From contig CM074704.1 of assembly GCA_037367355.1 (NCBI GenBank), positions 2,604,001 through 2,668,000 of the forward strand: a stretch of 64,000 nucleotides of DNA, given 5' to 3'. This DNA comes from Neoscytalidium dimidiatum (taxonomy: Eukaryota > Ascomycota > Dothideomycetes > Botryosphaeriales > Botryosphaeriaceae). Below, in pieces: positions 1 through 11,197 of this stretch (position 1 is the first letter of the stretch; the number at the start of each line of letters is the position of its first letter). The position numbers were made by a program, and so were the translations under genes. The notes beneath the pieces are model-generated. The model was not told the origin of the DNA and did not search any database. It worked only from the letters and a program-made list of their open reading frames with translations.

Positions 1-179
1 AACGATTAGTAAAGCGTATACGTAGCGACGTCTTAGCTAACGCTACTACGGGTCCGTCCCGTTCCGTCGAGTCGCCTAGCGTTAGTTCTACTACTACGCC
101 GCCCGAGAGCTCCGAGCTAGTCGATTAGGCGCGGTAGTCTCTATTCTCTAATTTTAATTTTAGGTCTTTTATATTTAAC

Positions 180-370
180 GAGTTGGCGGTATTAGTCGAT
201 CCGGGTTTTAACGATAGAACTTATTAATAAGTTATCTATATCCGTCGTAATTTTCTAGCGGTTCCTAGGTATCGTCCTATTCTCCTTTCTATTTAAGAAG
301 GTATTAGAATTAACCGTCGATATAGCTACTATCGAGGACTTTTTCTACCTCCTAATCTTAGTTTTTATCG
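180..370 (-). pseudogene. Chromodomain remnant of the retrotransposon Pol
   Basis: The minus-strand reading contains VEKVLDSSYIDG followed by several in-frame stops and then EPLENYDGY and a degraded NPDR tail. This matches the end of a chromodomain (usual pattern: V-E-x-I-L-D, Y-L-V-K-W, T-W-E-P-x-x-N-L). The Trp of the TWEP motif is now TAG. Chromodomains at the integrase C-terminus steer chromoviruses to heterochromatin. It is non-functional here because the frame has at least five stops. Confidence 0.85.
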
Positions 371-899
371 GCGTTCGGGTTTTCTAGGAGTATTTCTTTC
401 GTATAGGTTACGGTTTTAGCGTTCTTTAGTACTGGTTCTAGGAGGAATACGTAGAAAACGGGGTGTATCCGTATTATTTCTAGTAATTTAAGGCGGAAAT
501 TAACTTTCCCGATTTTTTCTTCGATCCTAAAGGGTCCTATTTTCTTAAAATCTAGCTTATTATTTAGTCGCCTTATTCTAATGTTTTTTCTAAGAAGGTA
601 AACTTTATCCCCCTTCTTTAGCTACGGTGCCTCCTAGTGCCGCTTATCGTAGTATTTACCTATCCGTAGGGCTACGAATTCTAGGTCTAGATATAGTTAT
701 TCGTAGAGTATCTTTAGCTAGTCGGCTTTAAGGATTTCTTTTTAGGCTAACGATTTACTCGGTATCGGCTCCTTATAGGCCGATAGCTCGTAACCGTAAT
801 TAGCGTAGAATAGTAATTCTTATATTACCGATACTTTAGAGCTATTATACGCGAACTAGGCTAAGGGTAGTAATTCTACCTAGTTATTCTATACGTAGT

Positions 900-1260
900 T
901 AAGGTAATAGCGTAGGTATTACTCTAGCGTCTAATTAGTCCGTTCTATCTATCCGTCTATTTACGGATATACCGTAGTCGAGAGTTTATACTTTACTCTA
1001 AGTTATTTAGTAAGAGTCTACTAGAATTATAATATAAATAGTTTATCTCTATCTAATACGAGCTCTTCTAGTAATCCGTAGTTACCGAGAATAGTTCTTA
1101 GAAACGTATATACGAGATCTTCCGCGTTTACCTTCTTTAGGTATAGTAGGTAATACGCGTATTTCGTTATTCTATCTACGATAACTAGTACTAAATCGTA
1201 CTTAACTCTAGTAAGGGGTTCCTCTAACTTAGATAGGTCCGTAATAAAATCTAGCGAGAT
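900..1260 (-). pseudogene. Integrase catalytic core remnant
   Basis: Three blocks of the DDE integrase core can be read in order on the minus strand. DFITDLS at 1231-1251 holds the first Asp and is followed by LVLVIVDRITKYAYYL at about 1141-1200. DRDKLF near 1040-1060 holds the second Asp. A degraded DG-x-ERTN-x-TLE-x-YLR block lies at about 910-985 and holds the Glu. In the third block every expected Gln and Trp is a stop and the expected His is Tyr, all explained by CpA-to-TpA or TpG-to-TpA changes. The family would insert the element's cDNA; this copy cannot be translated. Confidence 0.85.
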
Positions 1261-1849
1261 AGATTACTAGGGGCGCTTAGGTGCTAGTAGTAGCTAGAGT
1301 AGTCTATAAGATACGTATCTTACTATCTTACTTCGAATATAAAGGTCGTATTACGTAACTACCCGCTAAACTATCCTTCTAAGCCCTAGGAAGTAATAAT
1401 TTCTCGTAATCCTCTCGATCGTCTTCTCGGTTCCTTAATAACTATATACTAGAGCCTCGTATATATCTCTTACGAGTTCCTCTCGTAGTTTTACCGGGAC
1501 GTAGATTAATCCTAAAAATAAGATTGTTCCTTCTATGTCTCTAGTTACTCGGGGGTCGTTTTCTAGATTTCCGATTTCTTATATCGTAGCGTCTTCCGTG
1601 TAGGCTTCTTAGATTTTACGATTCTATTCGTAGCTTTCTAGGCGTATCGCTAAGGCTACTAGCCTAGCCGGGGTAAGCGACCTCTTAGGTTTCTCTTTTC
1701 TCCTATATATAGCGGAGATCTAGCGTTTATCGGGTATAAGAGACCCGTCTTCCTATTCTACTAGTATCGCCGGTTATAGTTCTAGCCTTTCTTTCGTATA
1801 GTCGGCTCTTCTACTTAGCGCGTCTACGCGAGCGTTTTCTAATCCCTTC

Positions 1850-2165
1850 CGGTAGGTAATCTTTATATCGTAGGATACTAGCTCTTTAGCCTACCTAACC
1901 TACCTTCGATTTAGCTCTTTTATAGTAGTAAAGTATAAAAGGTTCTTATAGTCGTAGTAGACTATAACCTAGTACTTAGCTTCTTTAAGGTAATATCTCT
2001 ATTCTTTAAAGGCCGTAATAATAGCTAGGAGTTCTTTATTATAGACGTCGTAGTTCCTTTCTAGTCCTATTATTTTTCGGGAGTAATACGTAATAGAATA
2101 TAGTCTGCCTTACTCGTCTAGCTAGCTTAAGACCGCTCCGATAGCGTAGTCCGATACGTCGGTTT
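1850..2165 (-). pseudogene. RNase H domain remnant
   Basis: The minus-strand reading gives DVSDYAIGAVLS at about 2125-2160, matching the DASDYAIGAVLSQ block that opens the RNase H domain of Ty3/gypsy Pol. The Ala-to-Val change is GCA to GTA, a CpA-to-TpA event. It lies between RT and integrase as expected. The lower boundary is approximate. Confidence 0.75.
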
Positions 2166-2449
2166 CTACCGTTATAGGTAGGTCGGGGTAGAATAGCCCT
2201 AAGACCGGTACTTCTATAAATATTCGTTTTAATAAATCGAAAGTATTCTACTATCTTTCTTTCTATACGAATCTATATTCTTTTTTAGTTAAATCTATAA
2301 GCGGAGCTAATACCTTTATATAGTTTAGAATAAACTTCCGGTAAAAGTTAGTAAAGCTAAGAAAGGATTATACTTCTTTAACGGTTTTCGGCGTAGGCTA
2401 TTCTCTTATCGCGTCTAGTTTCTTCTCGTCTATACTAATATATCCTAGA

Positions 2450-2960
2450 ATAATAATAAACCCGAGGTACTTAGTCTTCTATATATACTATTCGCTCTTA
2501 TCGGGGGCTATCCGGAGGTTCCGTTCCTCTAGTATCTATAGGACTTTATATACGTACTTAGTATATTCTTCGAGCGTTTCCGAGTATATTAGGATATCGT
2601 CTAGATAGGCTAGTGCGAATACGTCTAAATACGGTCGTAGTATATCGTTAACTAGACTCTAGAACGTAGCCGGTATATTAGTAAGCCCGAACGGCATTAC
2701 CGTATACTCGTAGTATCCGAACCTTATTTGGAAAGCCGTTTTCTATTCTTCGCCTTCTTTTATCCGGACGAGGTAATAACCTTCTCTAAGATCTAGCTTA
2801 GTAAAATAGTTAGCTTTTCTTAGTCTATCCTATAATTTATCTATACGTAGTAACGGGTATCGGTTTTTTATCGTAATATCGTTTAGTTGTCTATAGTCGA
2901 TATAGAGGCGGAGCTTACTATTTTTCTTAGGTACGAATAAGATAGGGTATCCGGCCGGTA
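2450..2960 (-). pseudogene. Reverse transcriptase domain remnant
   Basis: Two diagnostic RT blocks are legible on the minus strand. [12 protein letters not shown] followed by [11 protein letters not shown] spans about 2880-2957, where the usual Cys of LRLCxDYR is Tyr (TGC to TAC). The catalytic YLDD box lies at 2596-2607 within [10 protein letters not shown]. The catalytic aspartates therefore survive in the sequence although the surrounding frame contains stops. It is assigned to the Ty3/gypsy class by the FVPKK and YLDD pattern and by the downstream RNase H and integrase order. Confidence 0.9.
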
Positions 2961-3454
2961 ACGTAGAGGGTCGGATATATTCTCTTTCTAGGTTCGTTTT
3001 AAGATACTCCCTTAGTACCTCGGCCTCGTTCTTAGAAAGAGAGTAGATAGGCTTAAACGCGGGCTGCGTTCCTAGTAATAGGGGTATTTTATAGTCCTAT
3101 AGCTTATACTTAGGTAATAATCCTTTGCCTCTTTCTTAAAATAATTCGGCGTATTTCTAGAATTCTAGGGGTACTTTCTCTAGTCCCGTAGTATTTTCCG
3201 TTACGCGTATCTAGTTAAGGGTTCTTCCTAGCGGGCTATGCCTCTCGTAGATTCTCTTCGGATAGTCTCCTCCGAGTAGTCGGGGAGTATCGACTTCCGG
3301 GGTCTGTTTTCTAATCTATACTATAATTCGGCGTTCTTATTCTAAGCTAGGCTTAATATAGACGATATAAGCTTACTCTCCTCGTTTTTTTATGCGTAGT
3401 AGGGTATTAAGGGATATTCTCTTAGTCTCTACCGGGTGCTCTCTAGACGGCTTT

Positions 3455-3580
3455 AGCTCGTAGTCCTTCTAGCTCTCTAGCTCTAGCTCTCGGCTCTAGC
3501 TCCCTAGCTCTAGCTCTTAGCTCTAGCTCTCTAGCTCTAGCTCTTAGCTTAAGCTCTTTAGCTCTAGCTCTTTTACTTCG
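3455..3580. repeat. AGCTCT/CTAGCT tandem repeat inside the retrotransposon
   Basis: A low-complexity run of six-base units of the type CTAGCT and TTAGCT, interspersed with CTCT, repeats more than fifteen times. On the minus strand it would encode alternating Glu-Leu-like residues if CTAGAG is restored to CTGGAG. It lies between gag/protease and RT and probably is an expanded linker of the polyprotein. The unit is imperfect, so it predates or was scattered by the C-to-T mutation. Confidence 0.7.
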
Positions 3581-4899
3581 AGGTTCGCGAGGTATCGCTT
3601 ATAGTTGTCTCCGGGGAACGTTATAGTTCCTATACTCTAGCTAATATACGGGTCGTAGGTTTTTAACTAGGGTATCCCAAGGACGATATCGTAGTTCGGG
3701 CTTATTATTACGTCTAGGTTGATTCGTTCTTTATAATCTCCGAGGGTTATTCGTACCTAACCGGTCTCGATCCTTACCTAACCCTTACCGTATTCTATCG
3801 ATAACCCGTCGAACGTACTAAGTTCGTAGGGCCGTTTCTTAGATTAGAATAGTAAGTCGTTCTTTCTAAGGAATTTAGAATCTACGAAATTTCCTTACGC
3901 TCTACTATCTATTATTGCTAATATAGTAGTCCCTTTAATTATAATCGGTACTTCTAGTAGCGTTTTTAATTCTTCCTATTTATAAGATATTCCGTTCGAT
4001 ATTAAGTATATAACCTAGTTAAGGGACCTTCGTATTAGCCCCTTCTAGGGTTCCTAGCTAGGGGAGCCGTCTAGTTTTTTAATATCTCGTAGCGTATATA
4101 CTCGTCCTATTCTTCGACTAGGATCGAAGTATCCTTCTACTAAGTCTATCGTCCTTACTTAACTTTACGCCTCTAGTAGATTTATCCGCTACGTATCTAG
4201 TACTAAAAGGTTAGTTTACCGTATTTTTCGTCGGGTATCTACTATAGGGTGCCGTAGTTCCGCGTAGCTATACCGTAACGGTAGAGGGTATAGGCTATAT
4301 CGTGTAGAGACGTAAGGTCTCGTTACCGCTACGTTCTCTAGGCTTCTTCTTTAAGCTAGAATGCTACCTTATCGGCCGTTTTTAAGAGTAATTCCTTCTA
4401 GAGGTGCTATACGTCGTTCTCGAAGAATCGTAAGCTAAGTTTTCCGTTCTTTATTTAGTACTATTACGATAGTAGATCTATTCTCGATCCGGGGGTCTAG
4501 TAGATTGTAGGGGTGTAACCGGATTTAATATTCCTTATATCTCCGTACCGGTTTAAGTATTCCGCGATTCGATCGAGCGTAGCTTAATCCTACTATTACT
4601 CGGTATTTCCTATCTTACTAGATTTCGGTATACTATCGTAAAGCTCTCTAGTTTTACTATTTACGAGGTCTTTATTAGCCGGAAGGTATTTTTCGATATC
4701 TTCCTCCGTAGCCTCTTCTAATTTTCGGAGTATTATATTAAGTCGTCGTAGCTTACTAGGGTACTACCCTATAGCGTCCTTATCGCTCTAGTAGATAGTA
4801 TAATCATCGTCGTAGTACGCTATCTAACTCTAGGCTATATAATCTACTATTTTTATAGTAGCGATTTCTCGTAGCGCCTCCTATTCTTAGATAGTTACC

Positions 4900-5725
4900 G
4901 CTACTTCCCGTAACTCTTTCTTTAAGTATTTATATCCTACGCTCTATTTATCTCTATATCGGATATATAGTCCTTTCTTATAGAGCTCTTTTTCTTTCTT
5001 ACTTTATTCCCTTTTCTTATCCTTATTATCGCCGTTCTTCTTATTCCTACCTCTATCTCGCCGGACTACGTTATCTATTTCTATAGCGTCGCCTCCTTCT
5101 TAGGTATAGCGAGGCCTAGCTTATCTCGAGGTATTAGCGTTATACTCTTTCTTATCGAACTACCTCTCTATACGGCGCTTATCTATAAGTAGGGCTAGCT
5201 TAATTATATCGTTAAGGGTTTCTAGTTCCTTATAGTACGTTATAGCTTCTTTAATCTCGTCCCTTAGCCCTTAGTAGTAGAAGGTACGTAGCGTAAGATT
5301 AGAGTACCTATCTATAAGGTATACTACGTCTTAGAATTTAGCTATATAGTTCTATACCGTTTCTTTCTATTTTAGACTTATAAGGGTCCTAGTAGCTAGA
5401 CGGTTCTCGTCGACGCCGCTAAAGACTACCTTAAGCTACTTTATAAAGTTTCGGTAGTCGCTAAAGATTATCGAGGTTACTTCGAACTATAAGTATACGG
5501 GTTTCTCCTAGTACTCTCGCTTAAAAGGTTGGAACTATTATTTCGCCGATCCTCTAAGGTAGGTACTAGCGTATAGGACTTATTCGGCGGGGCTAGCGAA
5601 GTTACTATATATAAAGTATATATAGTTATTTAGCTACGTAATAAAGGCTTAGGTCTTCTTTCGGTCTCCGTAGTATAGGTCTAGTTTCGGGACCTTAACC
5701 TTAGTAGCCGATAGTAGAGCTAGTA
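4900..5725 (-). pseudogene. Gag remnant
   Basis: The minus-strand frame reads KVKVPKLDLYYGDRKK, then a long stretch with stops at Gln-like sites, then DEIKEAITYYKELETLND and LALLIDKR. The spacing and the F/Y-G-D-R-x-K opening fit the Retrotrans_gag domain of fungal chromoviruses. All stops are TAG or TAA. A CCHC zinc knuckle is expected downstream (about 4,200-4,350) but I could not recognise one confidently. Confidence 0.75.
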
Positions 5726-6560
5726 CCTAGGTAAGCTAGATACGTAGAATTACGTTTTCGTTTCAAAGTTCTAGGATTATATTAAGCAGCTCCTTATTAG
5801 TCGGTATATTAGGGTATTAGTTTCCTACTACCGTACTATATTACGGCGGTTACTACGAGCCTAGGGTATTCTACGCCTCTTATACGTACTCCCTACTAGG
5901 TACGTCCGCTATAACAGCTAATACTATTAGTACTTCTCGAGGTAAGAGAATACTTCCTATTTTTTCTAATTAAATTACTTCCTTTCCTATAAGGATAGTA
6001 GTTAAAGTATAACGACGGGGCCTCTACTACTAGGCTTCGAAGTTACCTAGTAGGTTCGGGTTTATCGGAGGGTTTACCTTAAAGACGAGGAAAGGAAAGT
6101 AATAATAGAATAGGAAGTTACGTAATATAAGAGTTTAGTAGGCCTTATTACCTCTAAGTTAATATAGTATTAAATTAGAACTTTAAGTTAACTACGAGGG
6201 TTAAAATACTATCTAACGAGTATGTCTATATACTATAGAAAAGCTATAGCAATCTATTAGATAGTAGAGGATAGTTAGTATCCTTCGTTATCTATACGTA
6301 GTAGAGGATAGCTATAATCCTTCGTTATCTAATAGGTTCGATAGGTCCTACGTAATCTAGGCGCTAAAGCCTTCTTTCTTAGAACCCGACTTCTACTAAT
6401 ACTAGCGGACGATATTACTACTATATTCTTATCCCGTAGTACTTTGCCCCTTGTCGCCTTCCGCGCGGTCCCTTATCCTCTACGGGTTCTCTATTAGACC
6501 GTGCCTCCTTCCTAGTTACTATACCCGTGGGTGTTTTTTCCCGTACGGGCTCGCGGCCCT

Positions 6561-7714
6561 TATGGCTGTAAAGCCCGTGTGCTCTAGGGTTCGTAATATT
6601 TAGCTTATAATTACTTAATACGTTCTTTATAACTTAAAAGTTTATTAGTAGCTCTTTTTATATTACTTTTAATTATTAGATCTACTCTAGAAGTAAGAGT
6701 ACTAAAGAGAATACTATTCGTAGAATTCTTATTCGCTATACGTAGAGTATTTATAAGAAGTACGCTACTTCTTAGATACGAAGAGAAGCGCGTATTAACT
6801 ATCTTAAACCGGCTATTTAAATAGAAGAATTCGAATATAAAGACTAGATATAAATAGAGAGTTTAAAAATAGTATAAGAGGGTCTCTATTAAATAATAAA
6901 CGAATTCTTAAGAAATTTAAGAGGCTCGTTAGATAGAACTTATATATAGATAAGCGGTAAGCGAGATTACGTAACTCGTATAAGCCGCGCTAGAACTTTA
7001 TATAGAAGCCGATAGCTTCTTATATATAAGTAGTAAAGAGTTCTATATTCGAAATTCTTATAGTATTTTTAAAGTCTTTTAAAGTCTTTATATTTTTTTA
7101 AAGTTACTAGTAAGATTTAAAGCTTATAATAGTATTAATAAATTATTTTTATTATCTTTTAAAGCGTATTTAAAGTAGATATTTAAAATATTATCTTAAT
7201 ATTAATTTTATATATTATTAAAGTTAGAGATACTAGCTTTTAAATTAACTTTATTAGAGTTTAAGATTTTTAATAATATTAAGTCTTTTTATATTAATAT
7301 AAAGAAGAAAGCTATTAGATTTTCTTTAAAAATATTTATAGACTTTATATCTATATAATTATTAGCAGGCGTATAAAAGTTTAAAAAAAGTTTTAAAGAA
7401 GTTTCTTTAGTATTAATCTAATAGAATATATATAAATAATAATAAAAAAATATTTCTAGTAACTAGCTATTTTTTCTCTAATAGAAATTATAATTAAATT
7501 AAATATAAGAATTATATAATAAATAAAGAGTTAATAAAAGAATAAAGAGCTTATATTTATAAATAGATAATTTAATAGAAAGAAGATTTTAATAAACTAG
7601 TTTTAATTAGAATTTTACTTTTTATTTAGCTACTAGAGTTCTACTAGTAATACGTTAGTAATCTTCTCTTTATATTAGTCTCTAGCTATTATTTATCTAT
7701 AGACTAGCGTTTAA
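6561..7714. other. AT-rich RIP-decayed spacer between the two element copies
   Basis: About 1.15 kb of strongly AT-biased sequence with islands of CpG-containing text (6,600-7,060) grading into almost pure A/T (7,060-7,710). No open frame longer than a few dozen codons and no recognisable protein motif was seen. It is probably another transposon or flanking repeat mutated beyond recognition. Confidence 0.6.
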
Positions 7715-8635
7715 TACTATATAATAAAGACTTAAATTTTTTTTAATCTTTATAATATAAATTTAGCTTTAAAACTTTAATTTTAATAGCTAATAGTAAA
7801 GCTAGTATTTAAGTAATTTAAATATATAGAATTATATTTTTATTTTAAAGTTTTAGAGTTATATTAAGTAGCTTTTTATTAATTAATATATTAGAATTTT
7901 AATTTTCTACTATTATAGTTTATTATAATAATTACTATACGCTTAAAGTATTCTATATTTTTTATATATATTTATTACTTAATATATTTATTATAATAGT
8001 TAATACTATTAATACTTTTTAAAGTAAAAAATATTTTTTATTTTTTAATTAAATTACTTTCTTTTTTATAAGAATAGTAGTTAAAATATAATAATAGAGT
8101 CTCTATTATTAAACTTTAAAATTATTTAATAAATTTAAATTTATTAAAGAATTTATTTTAAAGATAAAAAAAGAAAAATAATAATAGAATAAAAAGTTAT
8201 ATAATATAAAAGTTTAATAGGCTTTATTATTTTTAATTAAACTTTAAGTCTATATTAGAATTTTAAGGTAACTATAAAAGTTAAAATATTATTTAACGAG
8301 TATATTTATATATTATAAAAAAGCTATAATAATCTATAAATAGTAAAAAATAGCTAGTATTTTTTTTAACTATATATAGTAAAAGATAGTTATAATCTTT
8401 TATTATTTAATAGATTTAATAGATTCTATATAACTTAAACGCTAAAACTTTTTTTTTAATATCTAACTTTTATTAATATTAATAAATAATACTACTATTA
8501 TACTTTTATTATATTATATTTATTTTTATTTATTTTTTACTTTTTATTTATATAGTCTTTTATTTTCTATAGACTTTTTATTAGACTATTTTTTTTCTTA
8601 GCTACTATATTTATAAGCGTTCTTTTTATATAAGT
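7715..8635 (-). mobile_element. Second, more decayed copy of the retrotransposon 5' part
   Basis: This stretch aligns base by base with about 5,640-6,560 (gag start plus leader/LTR region). Examples are the shared strings TAATAAAG at both left ends, TATATTAAG-AGCT near 5,775 and 7,858, and the TATTAGAC string near 6,500 and 8,580. Nearly all differences are C-to-T or G-to-A in this copy. Unlike copy one, CpG, CpC and CpT have also been lost, leaving mostly A and T. Homology begins abruptly near 7,715, so this is a truncated fragment, not a full element. Confidence 0.8.
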
Positions 8636-9265
8636 AATAGTATTATCTATTAATACTTCTATATATATTTTTATTTTATATTCTAAGTTTTCTTATATAA
8701 AATTTAAAAGACGTAATTTTATTATATATAGAGCTCTTTATTCTTTATAGCTTATTTTTTCTATATAGGCTTATAACTTTTATAGCTATAAAGTTTATAT
8801 ATTCTAAAGTTTATAATAATAAGTTATTTATATTAATTAAATAGTATAGTCTAAAATACTTTATAAAATTTATAGAAGTTTATTTTAATTAATTAATTAT
8901 CTTATAATTATACTATTAACTTTTAATATATTTATAGCTTTAAAGATTAAAGTACTTTATAATAATAAAGCATATAATATACTTATTTTTTAAATAGATT
9001 CTTAGCTATTTATATAATTAATACGTTCTTTTTTTTTACTAAGATAGCTCTTAAATTATATTAAATCTTAGTATTATAGTACTTAATTTATTACTATAAT
9101 ATACTTATTATATATTTAATTTAACTAGTAACCTCGCTTATTTATTAGTATATACTAGATATATTTAATTACCTTTATTTAGTGTTTTTTACTAGTATAC
9201 TAATTTATTTATTCTACTTATTATAACTGCTTAATATAGTACCCTATTATCTTCTTAGTTTAATA
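8636..9265. other. AT-rich sequence up to the RIP-block edge
   Basis: A/T-dominated sequence without coding potential. TG and CA dinucleotides are nearly absent until about 9,285, where normal composition resumes within a few tens of bases. The edge coincides with the truncation of the 2EXR-like gene at 9,255-9,632. Confidence 0.6.
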
Positions 9266-9632
9266 GAAAGACGTAAAAAGCTTTAACTGATCGTGCTATA
9301 TCCACCCCTCTGAATTCAATGTTGTTGGAGTAGAAGATAGGGACCGTCTCGTTGTAGATCTGTCTCTTTGTGAGGAGAAGCGTAGGTTTGGGGACGATTA
9401 TTGATCCGAAGGCTTGGCATCGGTATGTTCGGTAAGCTCCGGAGGTAGGCAAGCGGGCGGAGCGGATATCGATGTCACCTACGCCCTCGCGAGGCTTGAT
9501 TATGTAGTGGTAGATGATGTTTTTGACTTCGCCCCAAAGATCATTCCACCCAGTCTTCTTCCATGGTATTGCGAGTTTCTGTCTCTTTATTCTGGTCAGT
9601 TCGCACTCAATCGCGTCAATCGCGAGGCACAT
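9255..9632 (-). pseudogene. 2EXR/F-box-like gene truncated by the transposon block
   Basis: The 125-residue frame has the two hallmarks of the family: an N-terminal WNDLWGEVKNIIYHYII block (compare WTDVPGEIRNAVYDFII in the gene at 18.6 kb) and a central LLLTKRQIYNETVPIFYSNN block (compare ILLNKQTFAECASLLYRNRF). Homology stops at FYVFL, where the intact paralog continues for over 120 residues. The next bases belong to the RIP-mutated block. The gene therefore lost its 3' half to the transposon insertion or to a later deletion at its edge. An upstream first exon, as in the paralogs, was not located. Function in the family is unknown; some members resemble F-box substrate adaptors. Confidence 0.65.
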
Positions 9633-11197
9633 ATCTTCTGGGCATAAGTTGACGTGTTCAGGGCGGACTTATCGTCAAGGCTGCGCTTGCTTGGGGTAGA
9701 CGCAGAAGATGAGGAGCCCTCTGAGCGCGTGCAGTCACTGTTGTGGCCGGCAGGCCTGCACGTGATGAAGAAAATGAAATGTTCGTAAGACTGAGCAACG
9801 AAGAAGCGAAGGAAATGAAAAGATTGAGGCGGAGGGGATGGTAAACGTGCTTGGCTGCTATGGCCTATGCACCTGCGCAACTGAGTGAAGAAGCTAGCCG
9901 AAATAGGTGATAAATACACAACGCGCACACCATACCACCGACGAAAAGAGTAGTCGCAATGGAGACATAGTGCAGTGAAAGAGATTCGCAGAAGACAGGT
10001 GAGCAGGTGAGCGACGCTACCACCGGGCCGGGGTGGTTGAAACAGTCGTCCGGATGTAAATGGTACGTAAGAACGACAGCTTTCACAGCCGAATGACTGC
10101 CTGACTTGCCTTTTAGTTTCACCAAATAGCGACGCGGAGGACATGTGAACTGCGCTCTGTGCCTCGTGGGCGCTACAATCGGCGCGAGACTGCAACTTCA
10201 ACGAATTGAGTAGGAAGCTCTTGGCGCACATATTGGGGGACTGGATTTCTACGAATCAGCATCAATGACTGCTTCTAAGCTTTCTATTCTAAAGGGTAAC
10301 AAAGGCAATTTCGTAGAAATGCTCGTTTGCGTCATGCTAGAGTTGAAGTCAGATGCAAATATTGGGGTTCGGAATGCAGCCACGGACGCTGTAATGCGAA
10401 CTGTTTGTTGTACCATTTCAAATTTATGTAAATCGCATAGAATGTTCGCGGATAAGTACAGGTACGCATCAATTATGAGCAGACTTTGCCGTACGTGTGT
10501 ACATACGAAGTCACCGAGGGCGGTGAAGCTGGGGTCCGCGAATTGAATAGGGTAATTAAGAGACACATATAGTGTTTTGAATATTTATGGAAGTCACCTC
10601 CATAGCAAATGTATCCTCCATAGCAAATGTATCTTGAAGTAAATCGAGGAAGTCATTCTGTTTGTCATTGTTGCCAGCCCAAGCGGACAATCCCGTCAAG
10701 ACGACTACTCCTTTCCCCCACTGAGCATCCTTCGCGCCTGCTGTTTAATAGCTAAGGAGCAACGACTACGTAACCAACTGCGCATGTCGGAGCATCGTTC
10801 GTCCGCGGTATACTTGATTGAGAGACTCGAAGGAGTGTATGATCATAGATCGTGGACAGAAATCGTGCTAATGACGGGAAAGGGGACAATTGTTGAGCCG
10901 CGTAGCCTATCGCGCCCGGAATTAGGAGATAACGTGAACGGTACGCTGCTATCCCTCCATTCACATGGCTGACCAGTTGTGTGGAGTCGGGAGGATTCAC
11001 AAGCTTTCACCGATCCTAGAAGTAAGCATAGCTAAGTCCGACTTGTTAAGTCCGCATCTGGGAGCAATCTCCACGTGTTTGCTTCCACAACATGGCTTCA
11101 TATATCAGCCCCGCCGAGCGCAACGGACCAGAACGTCAGCAGCATGCGCTAGATACCACTCTACAACATCTCAAAGAAATATAAAGACATATCCAAA
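9633..11197. other. Intergenic, no supported gene
   Basis: Several overlapping frames exist on both strands (for example around 9,600-10,230 and 10,250-10,570) but none shows a domain or a coding-like pattern I trust. An 18-bp direct repeat lies at 10,598-10,633. The last part is the promoter of the MDR gene, with a TATAAAG-like box about 20 bases before its ATG. Confidence 0.5.
10598..10633. repeat. 18-bp perfect tandem duplication
   Basis: The unit CTCCATAGCAAATGTATC occurs twice back to back with no spacer. It is probably a local replication-slippage duplication. Confidence 0.85.

Larger units (their letters stand above)
1..6560 (-). mobile_element. RIP-degenerated Ty3/gypsy chromovirus, 3' end beyond the window
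   Basis: Read on the minus strand, the block carries gag, RT, RNase H, integrase and a C-terminal chromodomain in the order of a Ty3/gypsy chromovirus. Every domain is broken by TAG and TAA codons, and most sit where a Gln (CAG/CAA) or Trp (TGG) codon is expected. CpA and TpG dinucleotides are almost absent while CpG remains common, which is the footprint of CpA-to-TpA mutation (RIP) on both strands. No open reading frame survives. The 3' LTR must lie before base 1. The 5' LTR or leader is probably within about 5,800-6,560, because that stretch recurs in the second copy at 7,715-8,635, but I could not define exact LTR ends, primer-binding site or target-site duplication. Confidence 0.9.

Noticed and set aside
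1..9265. CRISPR or centromere-like array
   Set aside because: No regular direct repeats; the composition is fully explained by RIP-mutated retrotransposon copies.
9596..10231. 211-codon minus frame overlapping the truncated 2EXR-like gene
   Set aside because: No domain, low-complexity Ser patches, and it overlaps another frame with clear family homology.
10249..10566. Overlapping open frames on both strands
   Set aside because: Both strands are open for about 95-105 codons, neither shows motifs, paralogs or typical fungal codon use.
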